A stretch of 64,000 nucleotides of DNA from assembly GCA_038380435.1 (NCBI GenBank), contig JAWZYU010000017.1, forward strand, positions 23,559,283-23,623,282, read 5' to 3'. This document shows positions 34,041 through 45,200 of the stretch, piece after piece; the first letter of the stretch is position 1, and each line of letters opens with the position of its first letter. The position numbers were made by a program, and so were the translations under genes. This DNA comes from Ryuthela nishihirai. Taxonomy: Eukaryota > Arthropoda > Arachnida > Araneae > Heptathelidae. The notes under the pieces were generated by a model. That model saw only the letters and a program-made list of their open reading frames with translations, ran no database searches and was not told where the DNA came from.

Positions 34041-34321
34041 AAATGTGCCTTCTGTAAAATGTAATACTCATTAAAAGGTACAATAAAGGTTGAATCACTT
34101 CACACGTGTGATCACTGCCCTTTTTCAACAAGTTGTATCTACTACATAAATCTCGTAGATTACGTTTCAATTGTTAATGGTGTTCTTTTTTCAATTTCCG
34201 CCAGTGGATTACATTTTTTTCAGCTATTCTCAAAACGCATTATAATAGCAAAAATTTGGGATAAACTCGTTCTGGTATTATCTAGTTCAATTTAGTATTT
34301 TGCCCCTCCCCTATAATAAAT

Positions 34322-34352
34322 ACCTATATATATATGTGTGTGTGTGTGTGTC
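34322..34352 (+). repeat. TA/TG microsatellite
   Basis: ACCTATATATATATGTGTGT followed by further TG units. Confidence 0.85.
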
Positions 34353-34385
34353 ATTTTTCCCTCTTCGTTCTATTCGTATTTTACT

Positions 34386-34764
34386 GGGGCGGGGGTGGCT
34401 CAGTCGGTAGCGCGCCAGGCTCGTAATCTATAGTTCCCAGGTTCGAGTCCCAGCTGGGGCAGCGTTGAGATTTATCTCCGCAAAATTCCCCGCCCTGCCC
34501 ACGGTCAGTAGGGGACACCGATGGGCTTGGAAAGGCCGCCGTCCGTCGGATGGGACGTTAAGCCGTGGCCCCGTGTGCGGGAGAGCCATACCCTGTGCAC
34601 ATTAAAGAACACGCTGGATGGCCTTGACGGGAGGCTATCATCTGTCTCCCAACAGCTGTTCCAGTGGGTCCCCTCCCCCAACCTTCTCTGAGCCTTCGGG
34701 GTCCATGTGACCTGGCCATTTAGCCCATGGTGTGCAAAAAAGTGCCGCTCAGAGGTAACACAAC
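34386..34764 (+). mobile_element. SINE-A, full length, 10-bp target duplication
   Basis: A box TGGCTCAGTCGG at 34396-34407 and B box GGTTCGAGTCC at 34440-34450 lie in a tRNA-like head. The central segment has GATGGGACGTTAAGCC. The copy ends AGAGGTAACACAAC. GTATTTTACT at 34376-34385 recurs at 34765-34774. It is one of the least diverged copies. Confidence 0.95.
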
Positions 34765-34799
34765 GTATTTTACTTCTTTTCGATTATAAATTTAATACA

Positions 34800-36310
34800 A
34801 TTGTATAACTCGTAAATTATCACTTTTTTGGTTATATTTAATTTTATTGTAGACAGGTGGCTCCGTTGATATGTATGGACTATTTTCTATTCTAACCGAC
34901 CGTATTTGCAGAAGGGTACTTGTCAGGATGTTGCTGCTATCTAAGTGGACGATAAACTCACAAACTCTGTGTACTATTATATGTACGCTTTGCTTATAGA
35001 ATATCTACAGTTTATAATTTATGCAACAAATTTGTGACTGCCAACCCGCTATGTTAACAGCCTCAGCTGCCCCGCTGCTAGATTAGAGAACAAAATGGCT
35101 AAATCAAGCCTCAGATAATCTCTTTGATATGCAGAAAGTTTCGTTGTTGGCACGCAAACGTCTTTTTGTTTCAAATATGCTCTAACGTTCGAAAGACCAG
35201 ACCCGCCAGATGTCATCTGGGACGTTATGGTATCGGCCAATGGACGTAGGTACAATTCCCTGTATCACGTCGACTCTCTTCCCATATAAGGAGGCTCTGG
35301 AACCTTAACCAAACACACATATCACATTCGTTCACCCAGCTCCCAAACTTTCTGCCTAGCAACTGCTTTCTCTGTTGTTAGGCAGTAAGGGCCCTGCCTC
35401 CAAAATGGCGATTCTGGCTCTCTCCCTTTCTGCCCTACACATAATTTATTTTGGCAGTGAAATGAGAAAAAGTGTTATCGTAATAAGGAATTTTAAGAAT
35501 TATAAAAAAAATTTTGAAGGTGGTTGGTATCGAATTGAGACCGTATTGCAAGTCAAACGAAATTTTACCGAAATAACTCTTCTGATGAAGCATCTCTTTT
35601 AAAAAGCATTATTCAATAGATTGTTATATTTTCATATCTAAATATCTTGGCAAAATGAAAAGTTTGCAACTTTCAAGTTCAAATATCCTGCCAGGAAAGT
35701 TTAGGCCTGTTGAGCCTAACATAAATAATTTTTTTTTTTCACTTTCAATATATGCATATTGCAATAAGAGAGATCTGGACTCTATTGAGGATTCTCCAAC
35801 AGCTCCCACCATATTTCACTTTGATTTGTAGGGATACTTTTTTTTTGTCAATAAGGATGATTCTGTGTGCGAGGTACCATGAAACCTTATCCGTAATGAC
35901 TGTGAAGTCTTTTACTGTAGTTTCGGACACTCAAGTGTTTTTATATACGTCTCTTGGATGGATTTGGAATATATATCATGGTTTACAAGCTCTTACATGT
36001 CACACAACTAATAATCAAATCATCTCGTCACATGAATCACTTATCTTCCCTACTTATGTACCACAATATACATGTTAGATATCTTCTGGATATTTTGGTT
36101 GTGTTGGGAACATTAAGGTATATGGTTGAGAATGATAAATGCTTTCGAATGACAGAACATAGATTGGGTTCCATTGAATCTCCTTTATGCACTAGTTTCT
36201 AAAAAATAAGGAACAAGCCGAAAACCCGTTTTCTCTCGAAATCCCGATATGCTATATTCTTTTAAATTTGAAGCATTAAATCAAAAGAGCGAATGTAAAA
36301 ATTAATGCGA
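34800..36310. other. Intergenic, locally GC-richer, unassigned
   Basis: Base composition is more even than around it. It contains AACAAAATGGCTAA (35092) and CCAAAATGGCGATT (35400), a TATAAGGAGG (35286) and CTGCCTAGCAAC mirrored by GTTGTTAGGCAG (35351-35384). These could be remnants of a promoter or an LTR. No coding sequence is recognised. Confidence 0.3.
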
Positions 36311-36320
36311 CACTTTTTGT

Positions 36321-36373
36321 TTAGTGTGCTGTATCTTTCCAATTGGGTATGTTGGAAAGATACAGCACACTAA
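36321..36373. repeat. Perfect 22-bp stem hairpin with 9-base loop
   Basis: TTAGTGTGCTGTATCTTTCC then AA (36321-36342) is followed by a nine-base loop TTGGGTATG (36343-36351) and the exact complement of the arm (36352-36373). It may be the remains of a small inverted-repeat element or a small-RNA hairpin. Confidence 0.85.
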
Positions 36374-36719
36374 TAATTTAAAAAAGAAAACAGAAACCAC
36401 AAATCTGAACCACCCTAGTGATGATATTAGCAGATTGGTAACATTTTTGCTCTTTACAGATCGCACATCGGGAATTAGTCTGAAGAATTAATGACAGATC
36501 CTAGCCACATCGGTCGAATTCTAGCATAAAGAATGTTCTATCGTGTACAAAAGGCTCCATACTGATGCAACGAAACGCTCTACCAACATGAACACGTTTG
36601 CTCAATATGAAATGAGTGGTGGGGAATGAGAAATCATAAATTTCTTACATCTTCGCGGATATACTTTTCTTCGTTTCTTGGTGGTCAAGATCAAAATTAA
36701 AGTTTATAAATGCAGTCCT

Positions 36720-36996
36720 TGGGTTGTTTTACCTCTGAGCGGCACTTTTTTGCACACCATGGGCTAAATGGCCAGGTCACATGGACCCACTGGAACAGCT
36801 GTTGGGAGACAGATGGTAAGTCAAGGCCATCCAGCGTGTTCTTTAACGTGTACAGGGTATGGCTCTCCCGCACACGGGGCCACGGCTTAACGTCCCATCC
36901 GACGAACGGCGGCCTTTCCAAGCCCATCGGTGTTCCCTACTGACCCTGGGCAGGGCGGGGAGTTTTGCGGAGATAAATCTCAACGCTGACCCAGCT
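36720..36996 (-). mobile_element. SINE-A, 5'-truncated and internally deleted, 12-bp target duplication
   Basis: GGGTTGTTTTACCTCTGAGC begins it and it stops at CTGACCCAGCT, lacking the tRNA head. A segment is missing between CATGGACCC and ACTGGAACAG. AAATGCAGTCCT at 36708-36719 recurs at 36997-37008, so the truncation arose at insertion. Confidence 0.92.
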
Positions 36997-37009
36997 AAAT
37001 GCAGTCCTA

Positions 37010-38340
37010 TTCTTATACGAAAGTGAATTAATGATTTAAAGATGTTATTTTATCATTGCATCGAATTTTTCTTTAAATTGTATTCAATAAATGATAAATC
37101 ATCCTTTCGTGACAAATTATTTCCACACTGCTATTTCTTTCTTATATCTCTCTCTTAATAAAGAGCAATAGATTGTTTTTTTTGTATGCGGTTTCTTTTT
37201 TTTTAATTTTTGGGGGAGTGAGGCTCGTGAATAAATTTAAACGAGCGTTTTTCAAGAATTTTGTTTCAAATATTCTCGCAAAATAAACGACGCTTCCCTT
37301 TTATTTCAAGTGATCTTAAAAAAAAAAACTTGTAAATTGATTATATTTATTTTTGTCTCCGTTCCCGCATTAAATTCTGCAGGATATCACCATCCAATCC
37401 TGATGCATGTTTTAATAATCGGGCAAAAAAATAATTACAAAAAGAGGGGACGCTGATATATTTCGAAATACATTGCTTTAAGAACATTGGCATCGGCAGA
37501 AATTTTTATGAGGAAGGAGGAGGCAAATCAATAGTTCAAGATAGAATTATTTAGATATATAGTAATCATACCATAATACAATTAAGCATGCTTGAAAACA
37601 AAAAAAGAGACTAATTTTGTCCAGATTCTGGAATTTAAACAAATCTGCATTCGTTAATTTTTTTTTTCTGCATTGATCGAAAACAGCATTAAGTTTAAAT
37701 GTTCTTTTAATACAAATATATGAATTTGCGGAATTAAAAAAATGTAATATACCCTGGTTTGAAAAGTTTTAATTAGTAATAAATTAAAAAAGTGTGTTCA
37801 TTTTTAAACGAATTACAACCCCCCCCCCCCCACAGGAAAAAGCGCATGAAAATGTCAGTAAACGAAAAAAATATATATAGTTTGCGTAATTCAAGATGCT
37901 TCAAACAACAGAAAATTTTTTGTGCTGGAACGGCATTTCGTATCAATATGGTCAATTAATCCCTCCTCCCCAATGCTAGTGGTCTTTTTTAAACGTTTCT
38001 TCATTTTGTTTTTTTTTCCTGGCAATATCTAAAATTTCCACCAATTTCTCTGTTTCCTTAAGCAAGCCCATATACAAAGATTCTTAAGAGAATAAAAAAA
38101 CTTTTACTAGACAAGTCAAATAGAAACAAGGTTTGGGACACCAGCATGGAAATTACAAGAGTTCATGGATGCAATTGTGGAAATGAATACCACTGGTGAT
38201 GGTTGACATCAGACAAAACCGTAAATTTTATGTGTTTACGACATAAGCTTTCAACATGATTATGTGATTTTCAGCGAGTTTTTGATATCCCACTAGTTTT
38301 ATGTTGCCCTTTTTTATTTTATTATAGAAAACATAAATAA
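37010..38340. other. Intergenic AT-rich sequence, nothing recognised
   Basis: Many A and T runs and a C run at 37820. No coding or repeat content could be supported. Confidence 0.4.
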
Positions 38341-38342
38341 TA

Positions 38343-38540
38343 AATACCCCCTCAAGCAGCTGCTTGCCACAGAGGGTCTGACAGGAGCCTGTCAGTTTAT
38401 ATGCCACAGTAGGAGATCTGAGAGGATGGCAGGACCTCAGCAGAAAAACGACACACACATCCATGCCTAATACCGGGGCTCGAACCCAGGTCCCTTAGAT
38501 CAGTAGCCAAGCGTGCTAACCACTTGGCCACGGGACGGCT
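38343..38540 (-). mobile_element. SINE-B, near full length
   Basis: ACCCCCTCAAGCAGCTGCTT, GTCTGACAGGAGCCTGTCAG, ATGGCAGGACCTCAGCAGAA, GGGGCTCGAACCCAGGTCCC and AGTAGCCAAGCGTGCTAACC then ACTTGGCCACGGGACGG. It is the best reference copy for the family in this window. Confidence 0.92.
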
Positions 38541-39074
38541 ATAGAAAAATAAATTAATTTTTATTATTCATATACATTAACTATATTGCATATTTTATGT
38601 GCGGCCCAGAATAGTTCATCTTCACTCAGGTGGCCCAGGGAAGTCAAAAGGTTTCTATGGGCTATCTAAAATCTAATGTTTACCAAAATCGCCTTCGAAC
38701 ACTGGACCATCCACAGTGAATATCGCAAGGTAATGTTGTCTAATGTGCGTCGGTCACTCAAAGATAGGATTGATATGTGCAAGCAACACAGGGGTACCTA
38801 GCTTGAGCATTTGATGTCTTTGTATGGATTTGGTACATCGAATAACGTGAATATAAAAGTTGAATAGATGTACAGTTAAATATTATTTTATACATAAGGA
38901 CTTGTAGGACAACCTGTATTACATAATCCTTTTTGGACATCCAATGCTAGTTACTTTAAGATGGTCCAGTTAATGGTTCATATTGCAAATGGGTTTGGCC
39001 CATTTGTAAAATATATATGTATACCAGCTACATATCTATAGATGTGCATTAGCAAGCGGTAATCATAGTGACAT

Positions 39075-39270
39075 TAGCCCTCGACTGGCATAGTGGTTAG
39101 GGAGCTAGCCACTGTTCCAGCAAGGCAAACTTTGTGTGCTGCGTAAGCTGTGAGGCAGTGGTCAGCAGCGACTTCGGTCTTAGTATGGCATGTCCTTGTA
39201 TGCGAAGGCTTGTAAAAGCTAAGCGTCATAGCTTCTAGGATTCTTCTCTGTCCTATATGTGGCAAATTGA
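39075..39270 (+). mobile_element. Possible third tRNA-derived SINE
   Basis: CCTCGACTGGCATAGTGGTT then AGGGAGCTAGC resembles a tRNA D-arm (A box TGGCATAGTGG). No B box is evident and no second copy was found, so this is tentative. Confidence 0.35.
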
Positions 39271-39486
39271 AAAAAGAGAAAAAGAGAATTCAAGATGGGG
39301 CAGTGTTATCGTGGCCCAGATCTAGAAATAATGGGGGGGGGGGGGGGATGATGAAATCAAGCTGGCTAAGAGACTGGGTTTCCATTCCAGTATAACATTT
39401 TCACCTCCGCTCCTCCGCTTTAAGGATCTAAAAAACTTAAAAGTGCACAAGTTTAATAACTTTTTTTGTCCCCATTACCCCTACTG

Positions 39487-40010
39487 GCTGTTGGTTGTTT
39501 AGGGTTTTATGGCGCATTAGCATCTAAGGCTATAATGCGTCAAACAAATGTACAAAAAAGATAAAAGTCATGGCACCTCAACCAATTTTATGCAAAACAA
39601 TAAAATTAAATGTTGAGAACAACAAAAAACAAATGTATAAATATGTTCAATGTAAAAAAAAAAACCAGGTGTAAGCGACCTGGGTTAAACATATAAAATA
39701 ATAAATAGGGGAGAAAAACTATAAGCAAGCAAATTAACCAGTATATCGTAAAAATTTAAATATAGAGGTAAAACAACAATAGTCTGATAAGAAATGTCCG
39801 AATGTAAGGAGATCAGACATAAAATTATGAAAATTAAAAAGCATACGTCATTCAAAGTTAAAACAAGGACATTCAATTAAAAAATGTTTAATACTTAAAA
39901 CGATGTCACAAAACTCGCACTTAGGTTCGTCGCCTGCCTGTAGAAGAAACGTAAAGACTAAGTAATAAACGAATGACCTAAGTGGAGCCGAGCAAGTACA
40001 ACTTCCACCC
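39487..40010 (-). mobile_element. LINE 3' end, copy 1
   Basis: The tail TGTTTAGGGTTTTATGGCGC and TAAGGCTATAATGCGTC is followed by sequence collinear with 51640-52260: AACCAGTAT-TCGTAAAAATT, TCTGATAAGAAATGT, AATGTAAGGAGATCAGACAT. On the - strand, degraded C-terminal ORF2 sequence (MNVLVLTL...SLHSDISYQTI) lies next to it. Confidence 0.65.
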
Positions 40011-40164
40011 CTACTGGCATTCTGGGGAGGGGGGATTTTGCGCCACCTGTATACGACCCAGGTGTATCCAATTTTTTATCGCATCCCACGTGGAACTTTA
40101 CTGATGATAGGTACAGTACGTGTGGACAACTGCATATCCCATTGCACGGACAAATCTTTAAGAG

Positions 40165-40763
40165 TAGTGGTTCTCAACCTTTTATGCTTCATGTATCCCC
40201 TGGAAATGTGTATGTAACTGGCATACCCCTTGTATAGCTAGATAAAACTATAGTTATAGTATAACAATGGGAATAAAATAAAACATATATATATATACAT
40301 TAAATTTTGTATTCATAAATTACACATATCGATAAACACAAAAAATGACAAACAATTTAACAAATCTTCTAAAATTATAAACATTTTACTGGGTAATCAG
40401 TGAAATGGTTCGCTTGTTTATGTTTACACAGTTTACCAATGGTTTGGGTTATCTTGCTAAGGGAGATTCGCAAGTCATCTTCAACATCCAGCCTGTTCCT
40501 ATATTTATTTTTTAAAGCAATTAAAGATGAAAAACCAGTTTCACATAAATAAGTTGTGAAAAGTAACAAATATTTGACTGCAATTCTTGACAGTCGGATA
40601 TTCCTTCTCCACTCCAATCCAAAAACTAATCAATAGCTTTTTGGAATAAATGCTTTTTAAACTATTGTCACAAGATATCTCAATCAACTCTTCTTTATTG
40701 GAAAATGGAAGATCTAGCGACTTTTGAGCTCTCACGGCGTACCCCACGTTGAGAATTCCTACT
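40165..40763 (-). mobile_element. Deleted hAT (Charlie-like) element
   Basis: Left end TAGTGGTTCTCAACCTTTTA is mirrored at the right by sequence whose complement reads AGTAGGAATTCTCAACGTGG. Between them is only the C-terminal part of a transposase on the - strand, so the element is internally deleted. An eight-base flanking duplication is not clear. Confidence 0.7.
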
Positions 40764-40777
40764 CTAGAGGATAACAT
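40375..40777 (-). pseudogene. hAT transposase fossil, C-terminal dimerisation region
   Basis: Two overlapping frames read EELIEISCDNSLKSIYSKK then FWIGVEKEYPTV, and after one frameshift KYLLLFTTYLCETGFSSLIA followed by LKNKYRNRLDVEDDLRISLS. The LF-TTYLCE-GFS...KNKYR-RL-VE-DLR-L motif is the hAT/Charlie C-terminus. It is broken and truncated. Confidence 0.8.
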
Positions 40778-40789
40778 TTCTCCATGTCA

Positions 40790-41799
40790 GTTGTATATAG
40801 CTATCACAGATAAAAGTGTTGTCAAAGCAGATATCACCAGGATGGATCAGTGCAAGATCATGGTTAAATCATGAATGGAAGAGGAGATGGAATCTTTTAT
40901 CTACACTGTCTTGAATTTAGTAAGAAAGAATAATTTTTCAAAAACAAAGTCTAGTAGTAAATCTTTTTCGAGAGAAAAAAAATCAGATCAGTAGGAATAT
41001 CTCCTATTATCTATATCCGGCATCATATCATATAGTGCTATACTTATATAATGCTTTAACTCATGAAGTATTTACATGTCTTACACAAGTTATGGTGAAA
41101 TGCTGAAAATTTGTTTTTGTTCTCATGTAAAACTAATATTTTTGGACTCTGCTAATTATTAGTTGCAGATATGCTCAACCAGCTCGAAATAAATCACATC
41201 GAGATTGAAAGGTGTACACAGGTGTAAACTATAAATGTCTCAATAAATGTCCCCAGATATTGATAAAAATATTTATACATATACTAATCAATAAAAAACT
41301 GCAAATTTCAAAATCATGTCCTCCACCCCCCACCAAAATAAATTATTTAATCATCCCCCAACCCCCACAAAATGCTGTATATTATTACAGCTCTGGTCTG
41401 TCTGCTGCAATCTTATTGATTTAAAGCTTATGAACAGTTTGATATTTTAAAATTTTCAAAATTTTATTTTTGTAGTGCTACTTTATATTTATAAGGAAAT
41501 ATACCAGAAAATATAATTCTTAAAATTATTAATATATTTATATTTTATTTTTTCAACTTAGTTTCGATCATAAATACAGAAGCTGCAAAAAATTTAGGTA
41601 ATCTGCAGTGCTAAAAATGGAACATTAAAAAAATTTAATTTTTGCTGCTTGCATAGCTGAAGAATCGACTTTTGAGTCATATATGCAGCAATATTAATCA
41701 AAATACAGTTTTAACCGAGCACTTCAATTGCTTCCATACAAAAAATATATATACTCACAAAGTTTGTATAACAAAGCTAATTAAATTAATCTGCAAAAT
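40790..41799. other. Intergenic sequence, nothing recognised
   Basis: AT-rich with short C-rich runs near 41320-41370. No coding or repeat content supported. Confidence 0.4.
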
Positions 41800-42037
41800 T
41801 CATTGCTTTTATTTTATACAAAAGACAGTTCTGTGTATAAAAATACCAAAACTTTCATCTTAAATATTCTAGTTAGGAGAAAAGTTACCATATCAGAAGA
41901 TGAAAGTTTTGGTAGGGAACCAAGATGGAATAAGGCTGAAGTTTATTGCAGTCTCACCACATGGCAGCAAGTTGAGACAGCTGTGAACTCTGGGAGTTGG
42001 AGACACTACATAATATACCATACTTAATCAGCCATCA
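41800..42037 (-). other. IPO9 3' UTR with candidate poly-A signal
   Basis: Sequence after the stop contains an AATAAA on the - strand at 41813-41808, about 225 bases downstream. No other feature is recognised here. The exact transcript end is unknown. Confidence 0.4.
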
Positions 42038-42234
42038 CTATGCAGATATTCCACACCTGATAAGTACATGTCTTTCTTGCACTGTATGATGCTGAGAGAA
42101 AGTACTATAACATGGCTGCTGGGACAGAGACTGAAGGAACTGGGTTAAAAATGTCTTTAGGTTTATTTGATAAATAGGATCTAAAGCAGCATCAGGATCA
42201 TCTTCATCTGTTTCATCTGGATCTAAATCATAGC
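42038..42234 (-). CDS. IPO9: IPO9 terminal exon: acidic tail and C-terminal LTQF motif
   Basis: On the - strand the acceptor CTCTAG ends at 42235 and the frame runs to TAG at 42040-42038. After two bases completing Gly, 64 codons read [64 protein letters not shown]. It matches [31 protein letters not shown] and the ERRVLQTIGI end of importin-9. Confidence 0.95.
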
Positions 42235-45200
42235 CTAGAGAAAAAGCATTATTTTAAGTTCTATAGCTAATTTAAAATAAACCATTTTTGCTTAGGAACT
42301 AAGTGTAATGAAAAATTAACAATCTTGATTTTAGCAATTGCAACTGATGAGACCTATTTCCACCTATGGATAAGTTTGAATCACTTTTATTTACATTTTC
42401 TCTCTAAAAATATCTGAAAACTTTCAGTAGAGATATTATTTTAATTTCTGTGCTTAATATTATGCAGATGTTCATAAAATATGCCCAAGGAAGGCACTAC
42501 AGAAGCATTAAAGTTGTTCATAACAGTAAAATTAATTTAAGAAATTTTTCTAATTAGTAAATTAGAAAAATATTTGTTAAAAAGTTGCACCTTTGTAATA
42601 AAAGAGAAAAAAGGTATCATATAAAAAAAGAAGACAATCCATTGTATATAGTATTGGTTTCCTGCCATTTTAAGTTGCTATTTCAGGTTCCTAAGCAGTA
42701 ATTTCCAAATTTTACAGATTAAGCATATTTCTTGCAACATGAAGTAGCATGAACTAATAAAATAATATTATCATTGTTCTGAAAACGATAGAAATTACTA
42801 TAGGGCAATCTGTATTCATAAAACAATCATCTGTGTATAAAAAACACAAAAACTTTGCTATATTTTGAGCAAGATTAACAGATTACTACAATTACATGAA
42901 TACAAGGTTGGGTTGTTTTACCTCTGAGCGGCACTTTTTTGCACACCATGGGCTAAATGGCCAGGGCACATGGACCCCGAAGGCTCAGAGAAGGTTGGGG
43001 GAGGGGACCCACTGGAACAGCTGTTGGGAGACAGATGGTAGCCTCCCGTCAAGGCCATCCAGCGTGTTCTTTAACGTGCACAGGGTATGGCTCTCCCGCA
43101 CACGGGGCCACGGCTTAACGTCCCATCCGACGGACGGCGGCCTTTCCAAGCCCATTGGTGTTCCCTACTGACCGTGGGCAGGGCGGGGAATTTTGCGGAG
43201 ATAAATCTAACGCTGACCCAGCTGGGATCGAACCTGGGAACTACAGATTACGAGCCTGGCGCGCTACCAACTGAGCCACCCCCGCCCCCACGAATACAAG
43301 ATTGTATTTAAGACAAACCAAAGTATTTCATGGACTACTTTGGATAAGATGCCAAGAAGAACACTGAAAAGGGTAATAAAAGCTAAATCTTTACTTTGAA
43401 GCTTATCACTGTAAATGCTGACTCATTCACAAATCCCTATGTAAAAGGCAGACCTAAGTACATACCTACCAATTTAACTGAAAAAAATAATTGGAAGCTA
43501 TATAGAATCTACTGGTTTTTAAACATATCTCCTATTTGATTTAATAAAAAAAAGTTAATTGTTACTGTCATTCTCATGTCACCAGTTTTTTAATTTCCAC
43601 TTTATATTTTAATTGTACCCATCTTTGTTTTCATTTTTCCCATAAATGCCTCCAATGTCCCAGTATATTTGAGATGTGATACTACTAGAATCCAAATATA
43701 TCACCAGTCTAGTCATCTTTATTGCTGGCAGGCATTATTGCTCCAATTCTTAGGGGCTTTTGTTGGGTTGTTTTACCTCTGAGCGGCACTTTTTTGCACA
43801 CCATGGGCTAAATGGCCAGGTCACATGGACCCCGAAGGCTCAGAGAAGGTTGGGGGAGGGGACCCACTGGAACAGCTGTTGGGAGACAGATGGTAGCCTC
43901 CCCGTCAAGGCCATTCAGCGTGTTCTTTAACGTGCAGAGGGTATGGCTCTCCCGCACACAGGGCCACGGCTTAACGTCCCATCCGACGGATGGCGGCCTT
44001 TCCAAGCCCATCGGTGTCCCCTTCTGACTGTGGGCAGGGCGGGGAATTTTGCGGAGATAAATCTCAACGCTGACCAAGCTGGGACTCGAACCTGGAAACT
44101 ACAGATTACAAGCCTGGCGGGCTACCTATTGAGCCACCCCCGCCCCATTCTTAGGGGCATTCAGTTACTTAATAATATTGGCAACATCACACAGACATTA
44201 GTTTTCCCATATAGAGTACTGATACAGAGCTAGTTTAGCACTATATCAGTACTAAACTAACTGTAATAGTTTAGTACTGATAATAATGTAATTAGAGTTT
44301 CCACGCAAAAGCTAATCACACTATATCAGTAATAAACTATTACAGCTAATTACCAACAAAGCTTCTCTATGCACTAGGATTTTATTTCCTTCTATGAAAA
44401 TACAACTGCCTCTTCACTGAATGCTGGGGAAGGGCTTTGATTAAAATCCTCTGTCAGAGTTAGTTGGTGAGGTGCTCCTCTCTCTTTTTTGCTAGATTCT
44501 TCCCATCTCTCTACATTTTCCAGCAGTGCAGGACAGTAAATGGTTGTAGATATGGCCATCTCATAGGACACTTTCTAGTAGTGGAAGCTCAGTTCACATT
44601 GACCAGCAAATGCATTTGCTAAAACATGGCTCAGGAAATTTCCTAAAAACCATTGGGTGTGTGTGACTTCCCAAGTAGCTTCAAGTGGTCAAAATTCTCA
44701 TACCAGATCATAAACATCACTGTCCTAACATGGCCTTTCAGATTTCCTCTTCAAGTTGGGTATAATATAGTGATAATTCTTTTTTTTTAACAAAAATATA
44801 GGGCACTTATTAAAAAATATATTTTTTAGAAAATTTTGTCATTAACACTATTTGTCCACCTATTTTTGTCATGGTACTATTAATTTTATACTTTGTCTAA
44901 CAAAGTCATCCTTTAAAGTGACAATAATTCTAAAATGCTCTAAAATAAAACAAAATGATATGTATACATTAATTTCATTTAAAAAGAAAAAAAAATCAAC
45001 AATGTAAAAAAGAACAAACATATCAATAGTTTTTAATTGGTTAACGATTCACAGTATTATTATGAGAATTTAAAAACTTGGCACAATTAAATAATTCTGA
45101 ATTATAAGTATTATAGTTATGTGTTATTAATTCCTCACTCACATCAATAAAAAGAAAAAATTATCAAAATTAGTGGCAAGGCAGTTTTTCTTTTTGATAT

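Larger units (their letters stand above)
32727..34194 (+). mobile_element. Tc1-like element with TIRs, defective (~1.47 kb)
   Basis: The left end CACTGGCGGACATTGAAAAA and the reverse complement of the right end, CACTGGCGGAAATTGAAAAA, form the inverted repeat. TA precedes the left end; the right flank reads GA, so one duplication base has changed or the end is off by a base. Inside is a broken transposase and an inverted internal repeat (33148-33246 against 33312-33417). Confidence 0.8.

Noticed and set aside
34386..34460. tRNA gene call at the SINE-A heads
   Set aside because: A and B boxes are present but the acceptor stem does not pair and the head always continues into the SINE body, so these are SINE heads.
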